Positions 1 through 7,591 of a stretch of DNA of 17,875 nt are shown here, one piece after another. Under the pieces are notes generated by a model that was not told where the DNA came from, did not search any database, and worked only from the letters and a program-made list of their open reading frames with translations. Location of the stretch: the NCBI GenBank assembly GCA_964593725.1, contig CAZQJS010000063.1, forward strand, positions 1 to 17,875, read 5' to 3'. The DNA is from JAIOSM01 sp964593725. GTDB lineage: Bacteria; Desulfobacterota; Desulfobacteria; Desulfobacterales; Desulfobacteraceae. The stretch's first letter is position 1. Each line of letters begins with the position of its first letter. Position numbers and translations under genes: made by a program.

Positions 1-198
1 TTTCTTTTGTATATCCCCAGGACCTTTGAGCTCTTCAAACCATTCATATAAAATCTTGTGATCTTTTGGCCTGGCTGCAGGAATATAAGACATGTCTGCT
101 GTTTTCAGTTCATCGATAAATGGCTGCTTTGAGTATAATCCATCCCTGGGAATAATAATATTTAGTTTTGGATGTGCATTCCTGATTTGAGAAATCAT
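1..198 (-). pseudogene. transposase fragment, runs off left edge
   Basis: The minus strand reads open for 66 codons from an ATG at 198 to the window edge. The peptide carries stretches such as HPKLNIIIPRDGLYSKQPF, then DMSYIP and a basic DHKILYEW segment. I recognise this from memory as the central catalytic-domain region of IS4/IS1634/ISNCY-like DDE transposases (…DGLYSKQPFI…MSYI…KPxDHKxLxEW…). Just upstream in the same frame lies a TAG (202-204), and residues before it (NPGQE) read as if they once continued the same protein. The ATG at 198 has no Shine-Dalgarno sequence and would start in the middle of the domain, so I call it a decayed or interrupted copy. The rest lies outside the window. 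No terminal inverted repeat or target-site duplication is visible here. It could instead be part of a live gene read by an unusual route, but that is less likely. Confidence 0.55.
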
Positions 199-257
199 TC
201 TCTATTCTTGCCCTGGATTAGTTTTTGAATATTACAGATAAATCACAGTTACCCTGA

Positions 258-2423
258 TCAGGCTGGCTTTACAGGCAAAGAGGAATCTATATTATTTTCT
301 CTGCAATAGGCAGCAACCATCTCAATGAGGTCATCGCCATATTTTTTAACTGTTTGTTTACCCACACCTTTGATCTTCCTCAAATCCTTCAGGTCACAGG
401 GCAGATGGATCACAATCTGTATCAACACCCTCTGGTGAAGGATCTGGAAATGGGCGATTTCCTGCTCCTTTGCTATTTTTGAACGCCATTCTTTTATTGT
501 TTTAAACAGTACAGGATGCTCAATATCTGCCTCAGAATAGTCAGGCAGTTTCTGTTTTTTTGCTTTAGCAGGAGTGAAATCTGTCATTGCACTGGAAACT
601 ATTCTAAGATAACTCAAAGGAAAAAATCCTTTTTTACACGATCCTACACCTGCACGCTTAACTGCAATCTCCTGTTTTAAATTATTCAATGCATTATTAA
701 TTTTTGTTCTCAGGCTTGTGTTATCTGTTTCCACATACATTTTATCCACCAGATCTTTAAAAACAGAATCAAGCTTGTCTTTAAACCAGACAGATGCTTT
801 ACCAATGCGCTCAAGGGTATAGGAATCAGATTCAGGAAGTGTATTGTTTTGGAAAATTTTACCAAGCTGCTGCAAAAATTTTCGGCTGACATTGAAAATA
901 AGCTCTCGTGAGTTATTTTCAATCAGGTCTATATCTACACCTCCCATGATTTGAACCAGGTTCTTATTGCCCTTAAGCAGCCTTAAAAGGTAATTCAGCC
1001 GATTCTGCATTGATTTAAAACTAAAGCATTCAAGGAGAAGTGTCTGCTGGAAATTCAGCTTTGCTTCTTCGAGCCGGTCTTCTGTGGGAGGATTCTGCCT
1101 AATAACGGCATTAAAGTCCTTGACAGCTTTATCAGTACCGATTCCCGAAGAAGATACAGGAGAGCTCAGAACCAGACCTTCCAGGGTTTTACACCGGCTC
1201 AGAGCCACATAGACCTGACCATGGGCAAAGGCAGCTTCTGCATCAATGATTGCCCTGTCAAATGTCAATCCCTGGCTTTTATGGATGGTTATGGCCCAGG
1301 CAAGTTTTAAGGGGTATTGTTCAAATTTTCCAATTACATCTTCTTCAATTTCATGGGTTTCTTTATTTAAAGTATATTTGATATTTTCCCAGATTATGGG
1401 CTCCACAATTATTTCTTTATCTTCGCCAGGGCATATAACGCTGATATGACTATCTGAAATATTACTGATTTTACCAATTTTACCGTTATAATATTGTTTT
1501 TCAGAAGAGTTGTCATTACGAACAAACATAATCTGTGCATCTTGTTTAAGAAATAAAGTCCCCATGGTTGGATATATATGGTCAGGAAAATCTCCTGAAA
1601 TCCCTGCCTGAAAATCATATTGTCTGCCCGGCAGTTCCTTAAGCCTGATATTGTTTATTGATTCTGCATAGCGATTGTGTGTGGTCAGGGTAATAAAACC
1701 TTTGTCTCTGGCAGGTTTAAAGTCAGGGATATATCGCTGATTCAGCTGTGACAAAGTTGATCTGTCCAACCGGTTATCCCGCACCCGGTTTAATAGTTTA
1801 ATAAATTCAGCATCTGACTGACGATAAATATGTTTCAACTCTATGGTTAAAAGATCTGAATCAGCTATGGCCCTGCTGCTGAAAAAATATACTGATTCAT
1901 AATACTGCCTGATGATATCCCATTCATCCTGTTTTACAACCGGGGAGAGCTGGTGAAGATCACCTATCATCAACAGCTGTACTCCTCCAAAGGGCCTGTT
2001 GTTTCTGCGATGGTTACGCAGCACTGTATCCACGGCATCAAGCAGGTCAGCCCGCACCATACTGATCTCATCAATTACAAGCAAATCAAGGCTCTGCATG
2101 ATCTGTTTCTTTTCTTTACTGAATCTGAACTTGCGCTGTCTGGTTTGTTCCCAGGCGCTGCTGCCCGGAACAAATGGACCAAAGGGAAGCTGAAAAAATG
2201 AGTGGAGAGTTACTCCGCCGGCATTTATGGCTGCAACTCCTGTGGGCGCAGTAACTATTAATCGTTTTGCACTGTTTTTGTCAAGATTATGGAGAAAGGT
2301 TGTCTTGCCTGTACCTGCTTTTCCTGTCAAAAATATATTACACCCTGTATGATTTACAAAATCATTGGCAAGACAAAGTTCATGATTTATAAATTCAGTA
2401 TCAGGTATATTTTTATCAATCAT
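258..2423 (-). CDS. PIF1-like superfamily 1 helicase with C-terminal HRDC domain
   Basis: A 721-residue predicted ATP-dependent 5'-3' DNA helicase of the PIF1/RecD-like group, cytoplasmic and acting on DNA in repair or replication. Walker A is GKAGTGKT (34-41), followed by the PIF1-type TAPTGVAAINAGG segment (58-70). Walker B is DEIS (118-121), motif III is GDLHQLSPV (154-162), the UvrD_C_2-type HKSQG motif is near 381-385 and the VALSR arginine-finger motif near 404-409. After about 200 less conserved residues, an HRDC domain (about 632-705) ends the protein, with the DNA-binding signature LRKIKGVGKQTVKKYG. PIF1 plus HRDC is a known bacterial architecture, seen for instance in Bacteroidetes. 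No clear Shine-Dalgarno precedes the ATG. It lies 39 nt after the USP-receiver gene with no terminator between them, so it may be read through from the transporter operon, although its function seems unrelated. The stop codon is followed by the transposase remnant. Confidence 0.9.
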   Translation of the reverse strand: MIDKNIPDTEFINHELCLANDFVNHTGCNIFLTGKAGTGKTTFLHNLDKNSAKRLIVTAPTGVAAINAGGVTLHSFFQLPFGPFVPGSSAWEQTRQRKFRFSKEKKQIMQSLDLLVIDEISMVRADLLDAVDTVLRNHRRNNRPFGGVQLLMIGDLHQLSPVVKQDEWDIIRQYYESVYFFSSRAIADSDLLTIELKHIYRQSDAEFIKLLNRVRDNRLDRSTLSQLNQRYIPDFKPARDKGFITLTTHNRYAESINNIRLKELPGRQYDFQAGISGDFPDHIYPTMGTLFLKQDAQIMFVRNDNSSEKQYYNGKIGKISNISDSHISVICPGEDKEIIVEPIIWENIKYTLNKETHEIEEDVIGKFEQYPLKLAWAITIHKSQGLTFDRAIIDAEAAFAHGQVYVALSRCKTLEGLVLSSPVSSSGIGTDKAVKDFNAVIRQNPPTEDRLEEAKLNFQQTLLLECFSFKSMQNRLNYLLRLLKGNKNLVQIMGGVDIDLIENNSRELIFNVSRKFLQQLGKIFQNNTLPESDSYTLERIGKASVWFKDKLDSVFKDLVDKMYVETDNTSLRTKINNALNNLKQEIAVKRAGVGSCKKGFFPLSYLRIVSSAMTDFTPAKAKKQKLPDYSEADIEHPVLFKTIKEWRSKIAKEQEIAHFQILHQRVLIQIVIHLPCDLKDLRKIKGVGKQTVKKYGDDLIEMVAAYCRENNIDSSLPVKPA

Positions 2424-2462
2424 ATATGCATACTACAGGGAAATAAACTAAAACTAAACAGA

Positions 2463-3365
2463 TCACCTGCTGTATTTATCATCAAAGGAGTTCCAGAAAG
2501 TTCTGTCTTTATCCCTCCAGCCCTTTCCAAAAGCTTTATCAAAAAATGGTTTAAGATTGGAAAACCATGCTCCATACCCCTGCCTGCCTTTGATATTACT
2601 CTTGATTACATCGGCAATATAATCGGCAATGTTTGCAAGTTCATCTTTGGGAACATAGGCATCAGCACCTTTTTCAATGGAAACCTTGAGATTTTCCGGG
2701 GTCAGTGCATGGGCAGTAAGCATTAAGGCAGGAATATCCATCTGTTTTGCAATGTCAAGCAGGTCATATCCCTGGATACCCATGATATCTAAAATGGCCA
2801 TATCATAACTGTTTTCATGGAGAAGTTTTTTTGCTGTTTCAAAGTCAGGTGCTGTGTCAAGGGAGCACATATCAAGCAGCTCTTCAATGGTCTCAATAAT
2901 ATCAGGTTCATCATCAACAATTAATATTTTCTTATCCTTTAAGATATCATCGGTGGACAAACGGCTGATATCCCAGTTCACAGTTGTAACAGGACATGAT
3001 GCCTTAAGGATAATATAGCTCGAAGTAGAGCCTAAAAAAAGTTTTTGTGCCCTGGATTTTTTCCTTACACCAAGGAAAATATGATCAATATCATTGTCAT
3101 TGGCAAATTTTACAAGATCTTCCCCCGGGGCAAGTCCCCGGACACTCTGCTGGGCACTGAATTCAACACCACTGTCCTTTAAAAACTCAGCTGCAAAATC
3201 CAGATCATCCTGGACATCTATAATTTCCGACGGTTTTTCCGAAGGTCCGCCTTCCATGGAAGTAATCACATAAACAAAAGCATTATAGGTCTTTGCATAA
3301 TCCCTGGCAAGAGATAGAGCTCTTCTGCCAACATCACCACCATTATATCCAACCATGATTTTCAT
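2463..3365 (-). CDS. universal stress protein fused to a response-regulator receiver domain
   Basis: A 300-residue two-domain cytoplasmic protein. Residues 1 to about 140 are a UspA fold: MKIMVGYNGG start, then a nucleotide-binding-loop region GVRKKS…LFLGSTSS and CPVTTV. The second glycine of the usual GxxG motif is Lys, so ATP binding may be altered. Residues of about 150-265 are a CheY-like receiver: LIVDDEPD acidic pocket, phospho-acceptor Asp193 in AILDIMG, the switch Thr in LTAHA, and the conserved Lys in YVPKDEL. A basic/aromatic tail (GAWFSNLKPFFDKAFGKGW…) follows, and no DNA-binding domain is present. An upstream in-frame ATG at 3389 overlaps the livF stop, but AGGAGA at 3372-3377 sits 6 nt before the ATG at 3365 and matches where USP proteins begin, so 3365 is preferred. 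As the last cluster gene it probably senses a nucleotide or stress state and accepts phosphate from a histidine kinase; its output partner is unknown. Confidence 0.88.
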   Translation of the reverse strand: MKIMVGYNGGDVGRRALSLARDYAKTYNAFVYVITSMEGGPSEKPSEIIDVQDDLDFAAEFLKDSGVEFSAQQSVRGLAPGEDLVKFANDNDIDHIFLGVRKKSRAQKLFLGSTSSYIILKASCPVTTVNWDISRLSTDDILKDKKILIVDDEPDIIETIEELLDMCSLDTAPDFETAKKLLHENSYDMAILDIMGIQGYDLLDIAKQMDIPALMLTAHALTPENLKVSIEKGADAYVPKDELANIADYIADVIKSNIKGRQGYGAWFSNLKPFFDKAFGKGWRDKDRTFWNSFDDKYSR

Positions 3366-3371
3366 AGATGT

Positions 3372-3377
3372 TCTCCT
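3372..3377 (-). promoter_or_regulatory. Shine-Dalgarno deciding the start of the USP-receiver gene
   Basis: AGGAGA on the minus strand lies 6 nt before the ATG at 3365. It falls inside the reading frame if translation began at the earlier ATG at 3389, which has no such site, so it argues for the internal start. Confidence 0.7.
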
Positions 3378-3388
3378 GGGCTTTTCCA

Positions 3389-4195
3389 TTACATCCAGCG
3401 TTTACGTCTTTTATAAGACTTAACATTTTTAAAGGATTTCCTTGTGCCTCCCTTGGTTATGCCCATATAGAATTCCTTGACATCCGGATTGTTCTGCAGT
3501 TCTTCTGAAGAACCTTCAAGGACGATCTTGCCTGACTCCATAATATAGGCATAGTCAGATATTGCCAGGGCAATTTTTGCATTCTGCTCCACCACAAAAA
3601 TTGTTGTATGCAGCTCTTTATTGATGCGCTGAATATTCTCAAAAATCTCCTTTACAAGCAGGGGTGCAAGTCCCAGGGACGGTTCATCCAGCATGAGCAT
3701 TTTCGGTGCTGCCATCAAAGCCCTTGCAATGGCAATCATCTGCTGTTCTCCACCGGAAGAATATCCTGCCATCCTGTTTGTTACATTGGAGAGCCTTGGG
3801 AAATGCTTGTACATAAGTTCAACATCTTCACGTATTTTCTGGGCACTATCCTTCCTTGTAATGGAACCAACTTTGATATTTTCATTAACTGTGAGATGTT
3901 TAAAAATTCTCCTGCCCTCGGGCACCATGACAGCTCCAAGCTTTACTATTTCAGTACCTAAAAGGTCGGTGGTTTCAATATTGTTAAATTTGATATACCC
4001 TTCCCTTACTGCCCCATTCTCAGGTTTTAAAAGACCGCTTATTGCCCTTAAGGTAGTTGTTTTACCTGCGCCGTTTGTGCCAAGCAGAGAAACAATGGAT
4101 CCCTCTGGGACACTTAAACTTACACCACGTAATACCTGAACAATATCATTATACACAACTTCAATATTGTTGACTTCCAGCAGATTGTTTTCCAT
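3389..4195 (-). CDS. livF: branched-chain amino acid-type ABC transporter ATP-binding protein LivF
   Basis: Second ATPase of the Liv (HAAT) importer, 268 residues from the chosen start. It shows Walker A GTNGAGKT (39-46), Q-loop region, signature SSGGEQQ, Walker B LMLDEPSLGLAP, and the switch His region replaced by the LivF-style VVEQNA. The start at 4195 (MENNLLEVNNIEV) matches the LivF family. The earlier in-frame ATG at 4237 lies inside a stem-loop and would add 14 Lys-rich residues. The protein is about 30 residues longer than Escherichia coli LivF because of a basic C-terminal tail (KSFKNVKSYKRRKRWM). From memory, this tail is typical of LivF copies found next to acyl-CoA ligases in proteobacterial aromatic or fatty acid clusters. 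The stop overlaps the alternative start of the USP gene by one base. The site before the ATG is weak (AAAGAAAAAG). Confidence 0.92.
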   Translation of the reverse strand: MENNLLEVNNIEVVYNDIVQVLRGVSLSVPEGSIVSLLGTNGAGKTTTLRAISGLLKPENGAVREGYIKFNNIETTDLLGTEIVKLGAVMVPEGRRIFKHLTVNENIKVGSITRKDSAQKIREDVELMYKHFPRLSNVTNRMAGYSSGGEQQMIAIARALMAAPKMLMLDEPSLGLAPLLVKEIFENIQRINKELHTTIFVVEQNAKIALAISDYAYIMESGKIVLEGSSEELQNNPDVKEFYMGITKGGTRKSFKNVKSYKRRKRWM

Positions 4196-4222
4196 ATGCT
4201 TTTTCTTTATTTTTTTAGTTAA

Positions 4223-4261
4223 GCTTACCGGAAACATTTATTTATAATGTTTCCGGTAAGC
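4223..4261 (-). repeat. 16-bp perfect stem-loop between livK and livF
   Basis: Left arm 4223-4238 and right arm 4246-4261 are exact inverse complements (core GCTTACCGGAAACAT), leaving a 7-nt AT loop at 4239-4245. Neither strand has a T-run directly after the stem, so a Rho-independent terminator is unlikely. In an RNA reading toward livF the hairpin would sit 46 nt after the livK stop and 27 nt before the livF start. Such intercistronic hairpins after binding-protein genes are known to protect the upstream mRNA (malE-malF REP elements). That role is inferred here. Confidence 0.75.
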
Positions 4262-4306
4262 AATAACTTTATCCTGCAAAATAATACTTTGTTCAAACCA
4301 ATTTCA

Positions 4307-5536
4307 TCAGATTTTTTTCATGAATTCAGACTGCATTGGTTTTCCCACCTTTTTAAAAACGCCCTTTTGCACACTGTAAATCTGCAGCATATCAACACCG
4401 CATCGGTCGGTTTTAGAATATGTCACAGGTCCAACTGTTGTATAGGGAAAATATGCATTGGCACCATTCATTTTATTCAGTGTATTATAAAGGTTTGTTT
4501 TTGTAATCTTAAGTCCGGCTGCTTTTGTACGCTTTATGGCTTCTGTTGCAACCTGGGCCACCATGATGCCATTTGCATAGTTATGAGAATTTGCAGCTTT
4601 CTCATCTCTGCCATATCTCTTTGCAAGTGCCAGCTGTTTTTTTGTGCCTTCTGTATCCTCTGAAGTCAGGTTATAGGAACATATCCAGTAATAATTTTCA
4701 GCAGCATCGCCGGCAAGGGCTATGAGATCATTTCCACCGGTATAATGGGCACCAAGAAATGTCAGTTTACCCTTTTCACCAAAGGAGCCTGCAGACAGGC
4801 CAAGACGTTTTGCATCCTTAAGCATTGTTGCAACGGGTGACTGGATTGTCTGGCTGATAACATACTGAACCCCTTTGCTTATAAGACGTTTTAACATGGC
4901 AGTATTATCAAGATCTTTTCCATGTTCAACCACTTCAACAATATCAATTTTCAAACCTGCTTTAACAGCAGCCTTGGTGTCAGCAAGGGGGCCGCGGCCA
5001 AAGGCTGAAGGATGAAGAAAAAGAGCAACTTTTGGCTTTGCACTTCCCTTATGATTTTTTGCAACATATTCACCAAGGCTTATAACCTGCTCTGAATAGG
5101 ATGCCACCGGCAGGAAAATATAATTGGAACCGTCAAGGTTTCCCCGGTGAAAAGAGGCTGGAATTACAGGTATCATTTCCTCTTCAAAATCTCTTTTCAA
5201 TCCCAGGGTGCTTCCTGTGGAATAATTCAAATAAAGTACTATTCCCTGGTCAAGATAATCTTCAAAATTTCTTTTGGTAATATCGGTTTTGTACTGATCA
5301 TCTCTGATCATACAGTCAATTGTATCATCACCGAGCATTTTTGTTTCATTTACAAATTTAAAATAATCTTTAACACCTTTTGAATAAGGATTACCTGCAT
5401 CAGACGTCGGGCCGGTAATTGCAAGGGAGAGACCAAGTTTATAAACCTTTCCACCAGCATTGACCGTAGCTGCAAATGTAAACATAACAGCAAGAATCAA
5501 TAATACACTTAATACTAAACTCTTTTTACTCTTCAT
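4307..5536 (-). CDS. livK: periplasmic substrate-binding protein of the Liv-type ABC importer
   Basis: A 409-residue type I periplasmic binding protein (Peripla_BP_6, LivJ/LivK-like) that captures the substrate outside the membrane and delivers it to LivHM. Residues 1-27 form a Sec signal peptide: KSKK, then a hydrophobic core, with likely signal peptidase I cleavage after VNA. No lipobox Cys is present. The mature part begins KVYKLGLSLAITGPTSDAG, as expected for the first strand and ligand loop of the family, and continues with family-like segments such as VALFLHPSAFGRG and NYANGIMVAQVATEAIKRT. The specificity cannot be read from sequence. Given the embedded acyl-CoA ligase, a carboxylic acid (aromatic or fatty) is as likely as a branched-chain amino acid. 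The ATG has the strongest ribosome binding site of the window, AGGAGGAG at 5541-5548, fitting the high expression usual for binding proteins. Confidence 0.9.
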   Translation of the reverse strand: MKSKKSLVLSVLLILAVMFTFAATVNAGGKVYKLGLSLAITGPTSDAGNPYSKGVKDYFKFVNETKMLGDDTIDCMIRDDQYKTDITKRNFEDYLDQGIVLYLNYSTGSTLGLKRDFEEEMIPVIPASFHRGNLDGSNYIFLPVASYSEQVISLGEYVAKNHKGSAKPKVALFLHPSAFGRGPLADTKAAVKAGLKIDIVEVVEHGKDLDNTAMLKRLISKGVQYVISQTIQSPVATMLKDAKRLGLSAGSFGEKGKLTFLGAHYTGGNDLIALAGDAAENYYWICSYNLTSEDTEGTKKQLALAKRYGRDEKAANSHNYANGIMVAQVATEAIKRTKAAGLKITKTNLYNTLNKMNGANAYFPYTTVGPVTYSKTDRCGVDMLQIYSVQKGVFKKVGKPMQSEFMKKI

Positions 5537-5540
5537 ATTT

Positions 5541-5548
5541 CTCCTCCT
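5541..5548 (-). promoter_or_regulatory. strong Shine-Dalgarno of the binding-protein gene
   Basis: AGGAGGAG ends 4 nt before the ATG at 5536. It is the longest anti-16S match among the genes here and, with the downstream stem-loop, suggests that livK is made in excess over the membrane components. Confidence 0.7.
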
Positions 5549-5599
5549 AAGTTATGGGTTTATGAACAAAACATTATATATGAAAAGGTGCGGCCCGGC

Positions 5600-6694
5600 C
5601 TAATACCTGAACGGCCACAACTTGGTATATGATTTTACAATTCTCCACCAGTTTGCAATACCCCTTGGTTCAAACATTAAAAAAAGAACAATCACGAGGC
5701 CAAATGTAAATGGTTTTAACGCAGTTGCAATATTCATGGATGAAGGAAGATAACTTCCAGCAGCTTCAGACAGGGTTTCCACCTGGAGCTCTAAAAATTT
5801 GATGGCAACAGGCCCCCAGAAAGAGCCATTCAAAGTACCCAGTCCTCCAACAATTGCCATGGCCAGATAAGCAATGGATTCATGCAGGGTAAAGGATTCA
5901 AACCCGACTCCCCTGTAGACATAAGCATGCAGAGCTCCGGCCACTCCTGCAAAAAAGCCGGCCAGGGCAAAGGCATACACCTTTGTAAGGCCAGGGCTCA
6001 TTCCCATGGCATCGGCAGCTCTGTCATTATCTTTCACAGCCACCAGGCATCTGCCATACCTGGTCTTTAAAAGGTTTCTGATACCAAATCCCATTAACAC
6101 CACAATGGTAAGTATGACAAAATACCAGAACAGATAATGATCCCTTCTTCCCACCTTGCCTGTAAGCCAGAAAGCCCTGCCAACATAAATGGTCTGCCCC
6201 TGGTTAAAAAAGGCCATGATTTTAATGGTCCACTCAAAGATCATCTGGAAAGAGAGGGTGGCAATGGCAAGATAGAGATGTTTCAACCTCAGTGCCGGAA
6301 GCCCGACAATGGCACCAAAAACTGCCCCCACAAAGCCACTGATTATTATCAACAGAGGCCAGTAATGTGTAACTATTATATGTGAATCCCCAAGCAGCCT
6401 TGAAAAAGATGCCACAGTATAGGCTCCTATGCCCACAAAGGCAGCATGGCCGATTGATATAAGTCCTGCAAATCCTGTTACAAGGTTCAGCCCCATGACT
6501 GCAACAATAGCGATAAGAATATTATCAATCACAAGCATATATTTATTGCTGAGGGGGAAAAAAAATGGCCAGGCAAAAAGCAATATCAGAAAAAATGAAA
6601 ATATCGATCTGTCAAGATGGGTGGAGAATATACTTTGCTCCTGTTTATAACTTGTAAAATAATTTCCTGTTGCTAACCATCGATTTGCTGACAT
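5600..6694 (-). CDS. livM: Liv-type ABC transporter permease LivM
   Basis: A 364-residue polytopic inner-membrane permease. A cytoplasmic N-terminal stretch of about 28 residues precedes the first membrane segment (FSFFLILLFAWPFFFPL). The LivM hallmark GLISIGHAAFVGIGAYTVA follows, and the region NDRAADAMGMSPGLTKVYAFALAGFFAGVAGAL is the cytoplasmic coupling loop that docks onto LivG/LivF. GGLGTLNGSFWGPV near the C-terminus is also family-typical. It begins 3 nt after the livH stop with only a weak site (GGGTG), so translational coupling is likely. It pairs with LivH to form the translocation pore. Confidence 0.93.
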   Translation of the reverse strand: MSANRWLATGNYFTSYKQEQSIFSTHLDRSIFSFFLILLFAWPFFFPLSNKYMLVIDNILIAIVAVMGLNLVTGFAGLISIGHAAFVGIGAYTVASFSRLLGDSHIIVTHYWPLLIIISGFVGAVFGAIVGLPALRLKHLYLAIATLSFQMIFEWTIKIMAFFNQGQTIYVGRAFWLTGKVGRRDHYLFWYFVILTIVVLMGFGIRNLLKTRYGRCLVAVKDNDRAADAMGMSPGLTKVYAFALAGFFAGVAGALHAYVYRGVGFESFTLHESIAYLAMAIVGGLGTLNGSFWGPVAIKFLELQVETLSEAAGSYLPSSMNIATALKPFTFGLVIVLFLMFEPRGIANWWRIVKSYTKLWPFRY

Positions 6695-6697
6695 AGA

Positions 6698-7591
6698 TTA
6701 CACCCGTTCAATTTCATGGATTCCAAACAATCCATGGGGTTTAAAAAAAAGTACAATTACTAAAATGATATAAGGCATGACTTCACTTGTTCCGCTCAAG
6801 CCCCATTTGCCATCCAGGTATCCGCTGGAAAACTGCTGGATTAATCCCATTATTATGCCGGCCACCACTGCACCCAGGATTGAGTCAAGGCCGCCCAGGA
6901 TTATTACCGGAAAAACTATGATCCCGAATGCATGGAGAGTATCAAAATTCAATCCTGTAATATTACCGATAATACAACCTGCTGCTGCTGCTGAAAGACC
7001 AGCTGTTGCCCATGCAAGCCCAAATACTTTGGGAACAGATATGCCCACGGACATGGATGCAAACTGATCATCGGAAACAGCTCTCATGGAAATCCCAACA
7101 GTTGATTTTTTAAAAAAATAGGAAAACCCTGCAATGAGAATAAAAGTTATGACAACACCCACTAATTGTGTCCAGGATATTGAAATTCCGGCAAAGACCA
7201 GTGGTTCCTGGGGCAGAAACTGTGGAAATGAAAAATTTTCACTGCCAAAAGGTGTAAGATATATCAAACCATCAAGAATGGATCCCAACCCGATTGTAAC
7301 CATAATAACCGATATAATGGGTTCTCCTATCAAACGCCTCAAAAATATCCTCTCAACGCTCATGGCAAGGAAAAAGGTAATAATCATGCTTAAAAGAAAA
7401 GAGAAAAAGATATGAATACCTGCCCAAACTGTAAGGGCATAGGTTATGAATGCACCCACAGCAATAATCTGGCCATGGGCAAAATTTGCAACCCGGCTGG
7501 ATTTATATACCAGCACAAGACCAAGGGCTGCCAGGGCATAAATAGAACCAACCACAATACCACTTATGACAATTTGAAAAAAATAACTCAT
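6698..7591 (-). CDS. livH: Liv-type ABC transporter permease LivH
   Basis: A 297-residue polytopic permease partner of LivM. It has the LivH signature ALGLVLVYKSSRVANFAHGQIIAVGAF near the N-terminus, several hydrophobic membrane segments, a coupling loop MRAVSDDQFASMSVGISVPKVFGLAWATAGLSAAAAG, and GGLDSILGAVVAGIIMGL. A run of alanine codons encoded by CTG/GCA-type repeats (around 6979-6995 in the DNA) lies in a membrane helix and is not a separate element. Its ATG overlaps the stop of the upstream ligase gene by one base (TGATG), and AGGAG lies 4 nt before the ATG, so the two are translationally coupled. Confidence 0.93.
   Translation of the reverse strand: MSYFFQIVISGIVVGSIYALAALGLVLVYKSSRVANFAHGQIIAVGAFITYALTVWAGIHIFFSFLLSMIITFFLAMSVERIFLRRLIGEPIISVIMVTIGLGSILDGLIYLTPFGSENFSFPQFLPQEPLVFAGISISWTQLVGVVITFILIAGFSYFFKKSTVGISMRAVSDDQFASMSVGISVPKVFGLAWATAGLSAAAAGCIIGNITGLNFDTLHAFGIIVFPVIILGGLDSILGAVVAGIIMGLIQQFSSGYLDGKWGLSGTSEVMPYIILVIVLFFKPHGLFGIHEIERV

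Noticed and set aside
2289..2726. 145-codon plus-strand open frame across the helicase/USP junction
   Set aside because: It overlaps the start of one real gene and the end of another in antisense, with no recognisable protein features.
3693..4139. 148-codon plus-strand open frame inside livF
   Set aside because: Antisense to the Walker motifs of livF; composition is that of a shadow frame.
4247..4663. 138-codon plus-strand open frame over the end of livK
   Set aside because: Antisense to well-supported binding-protein sequence, Cys/His/Phe-rich, no start context.
6977..6998. CTG trinucleotide run suggestive of a microsatellite
   Set aside because: It encodes a short alanine run in a LivH membrane helix and is too short to be a meaningful repeat.
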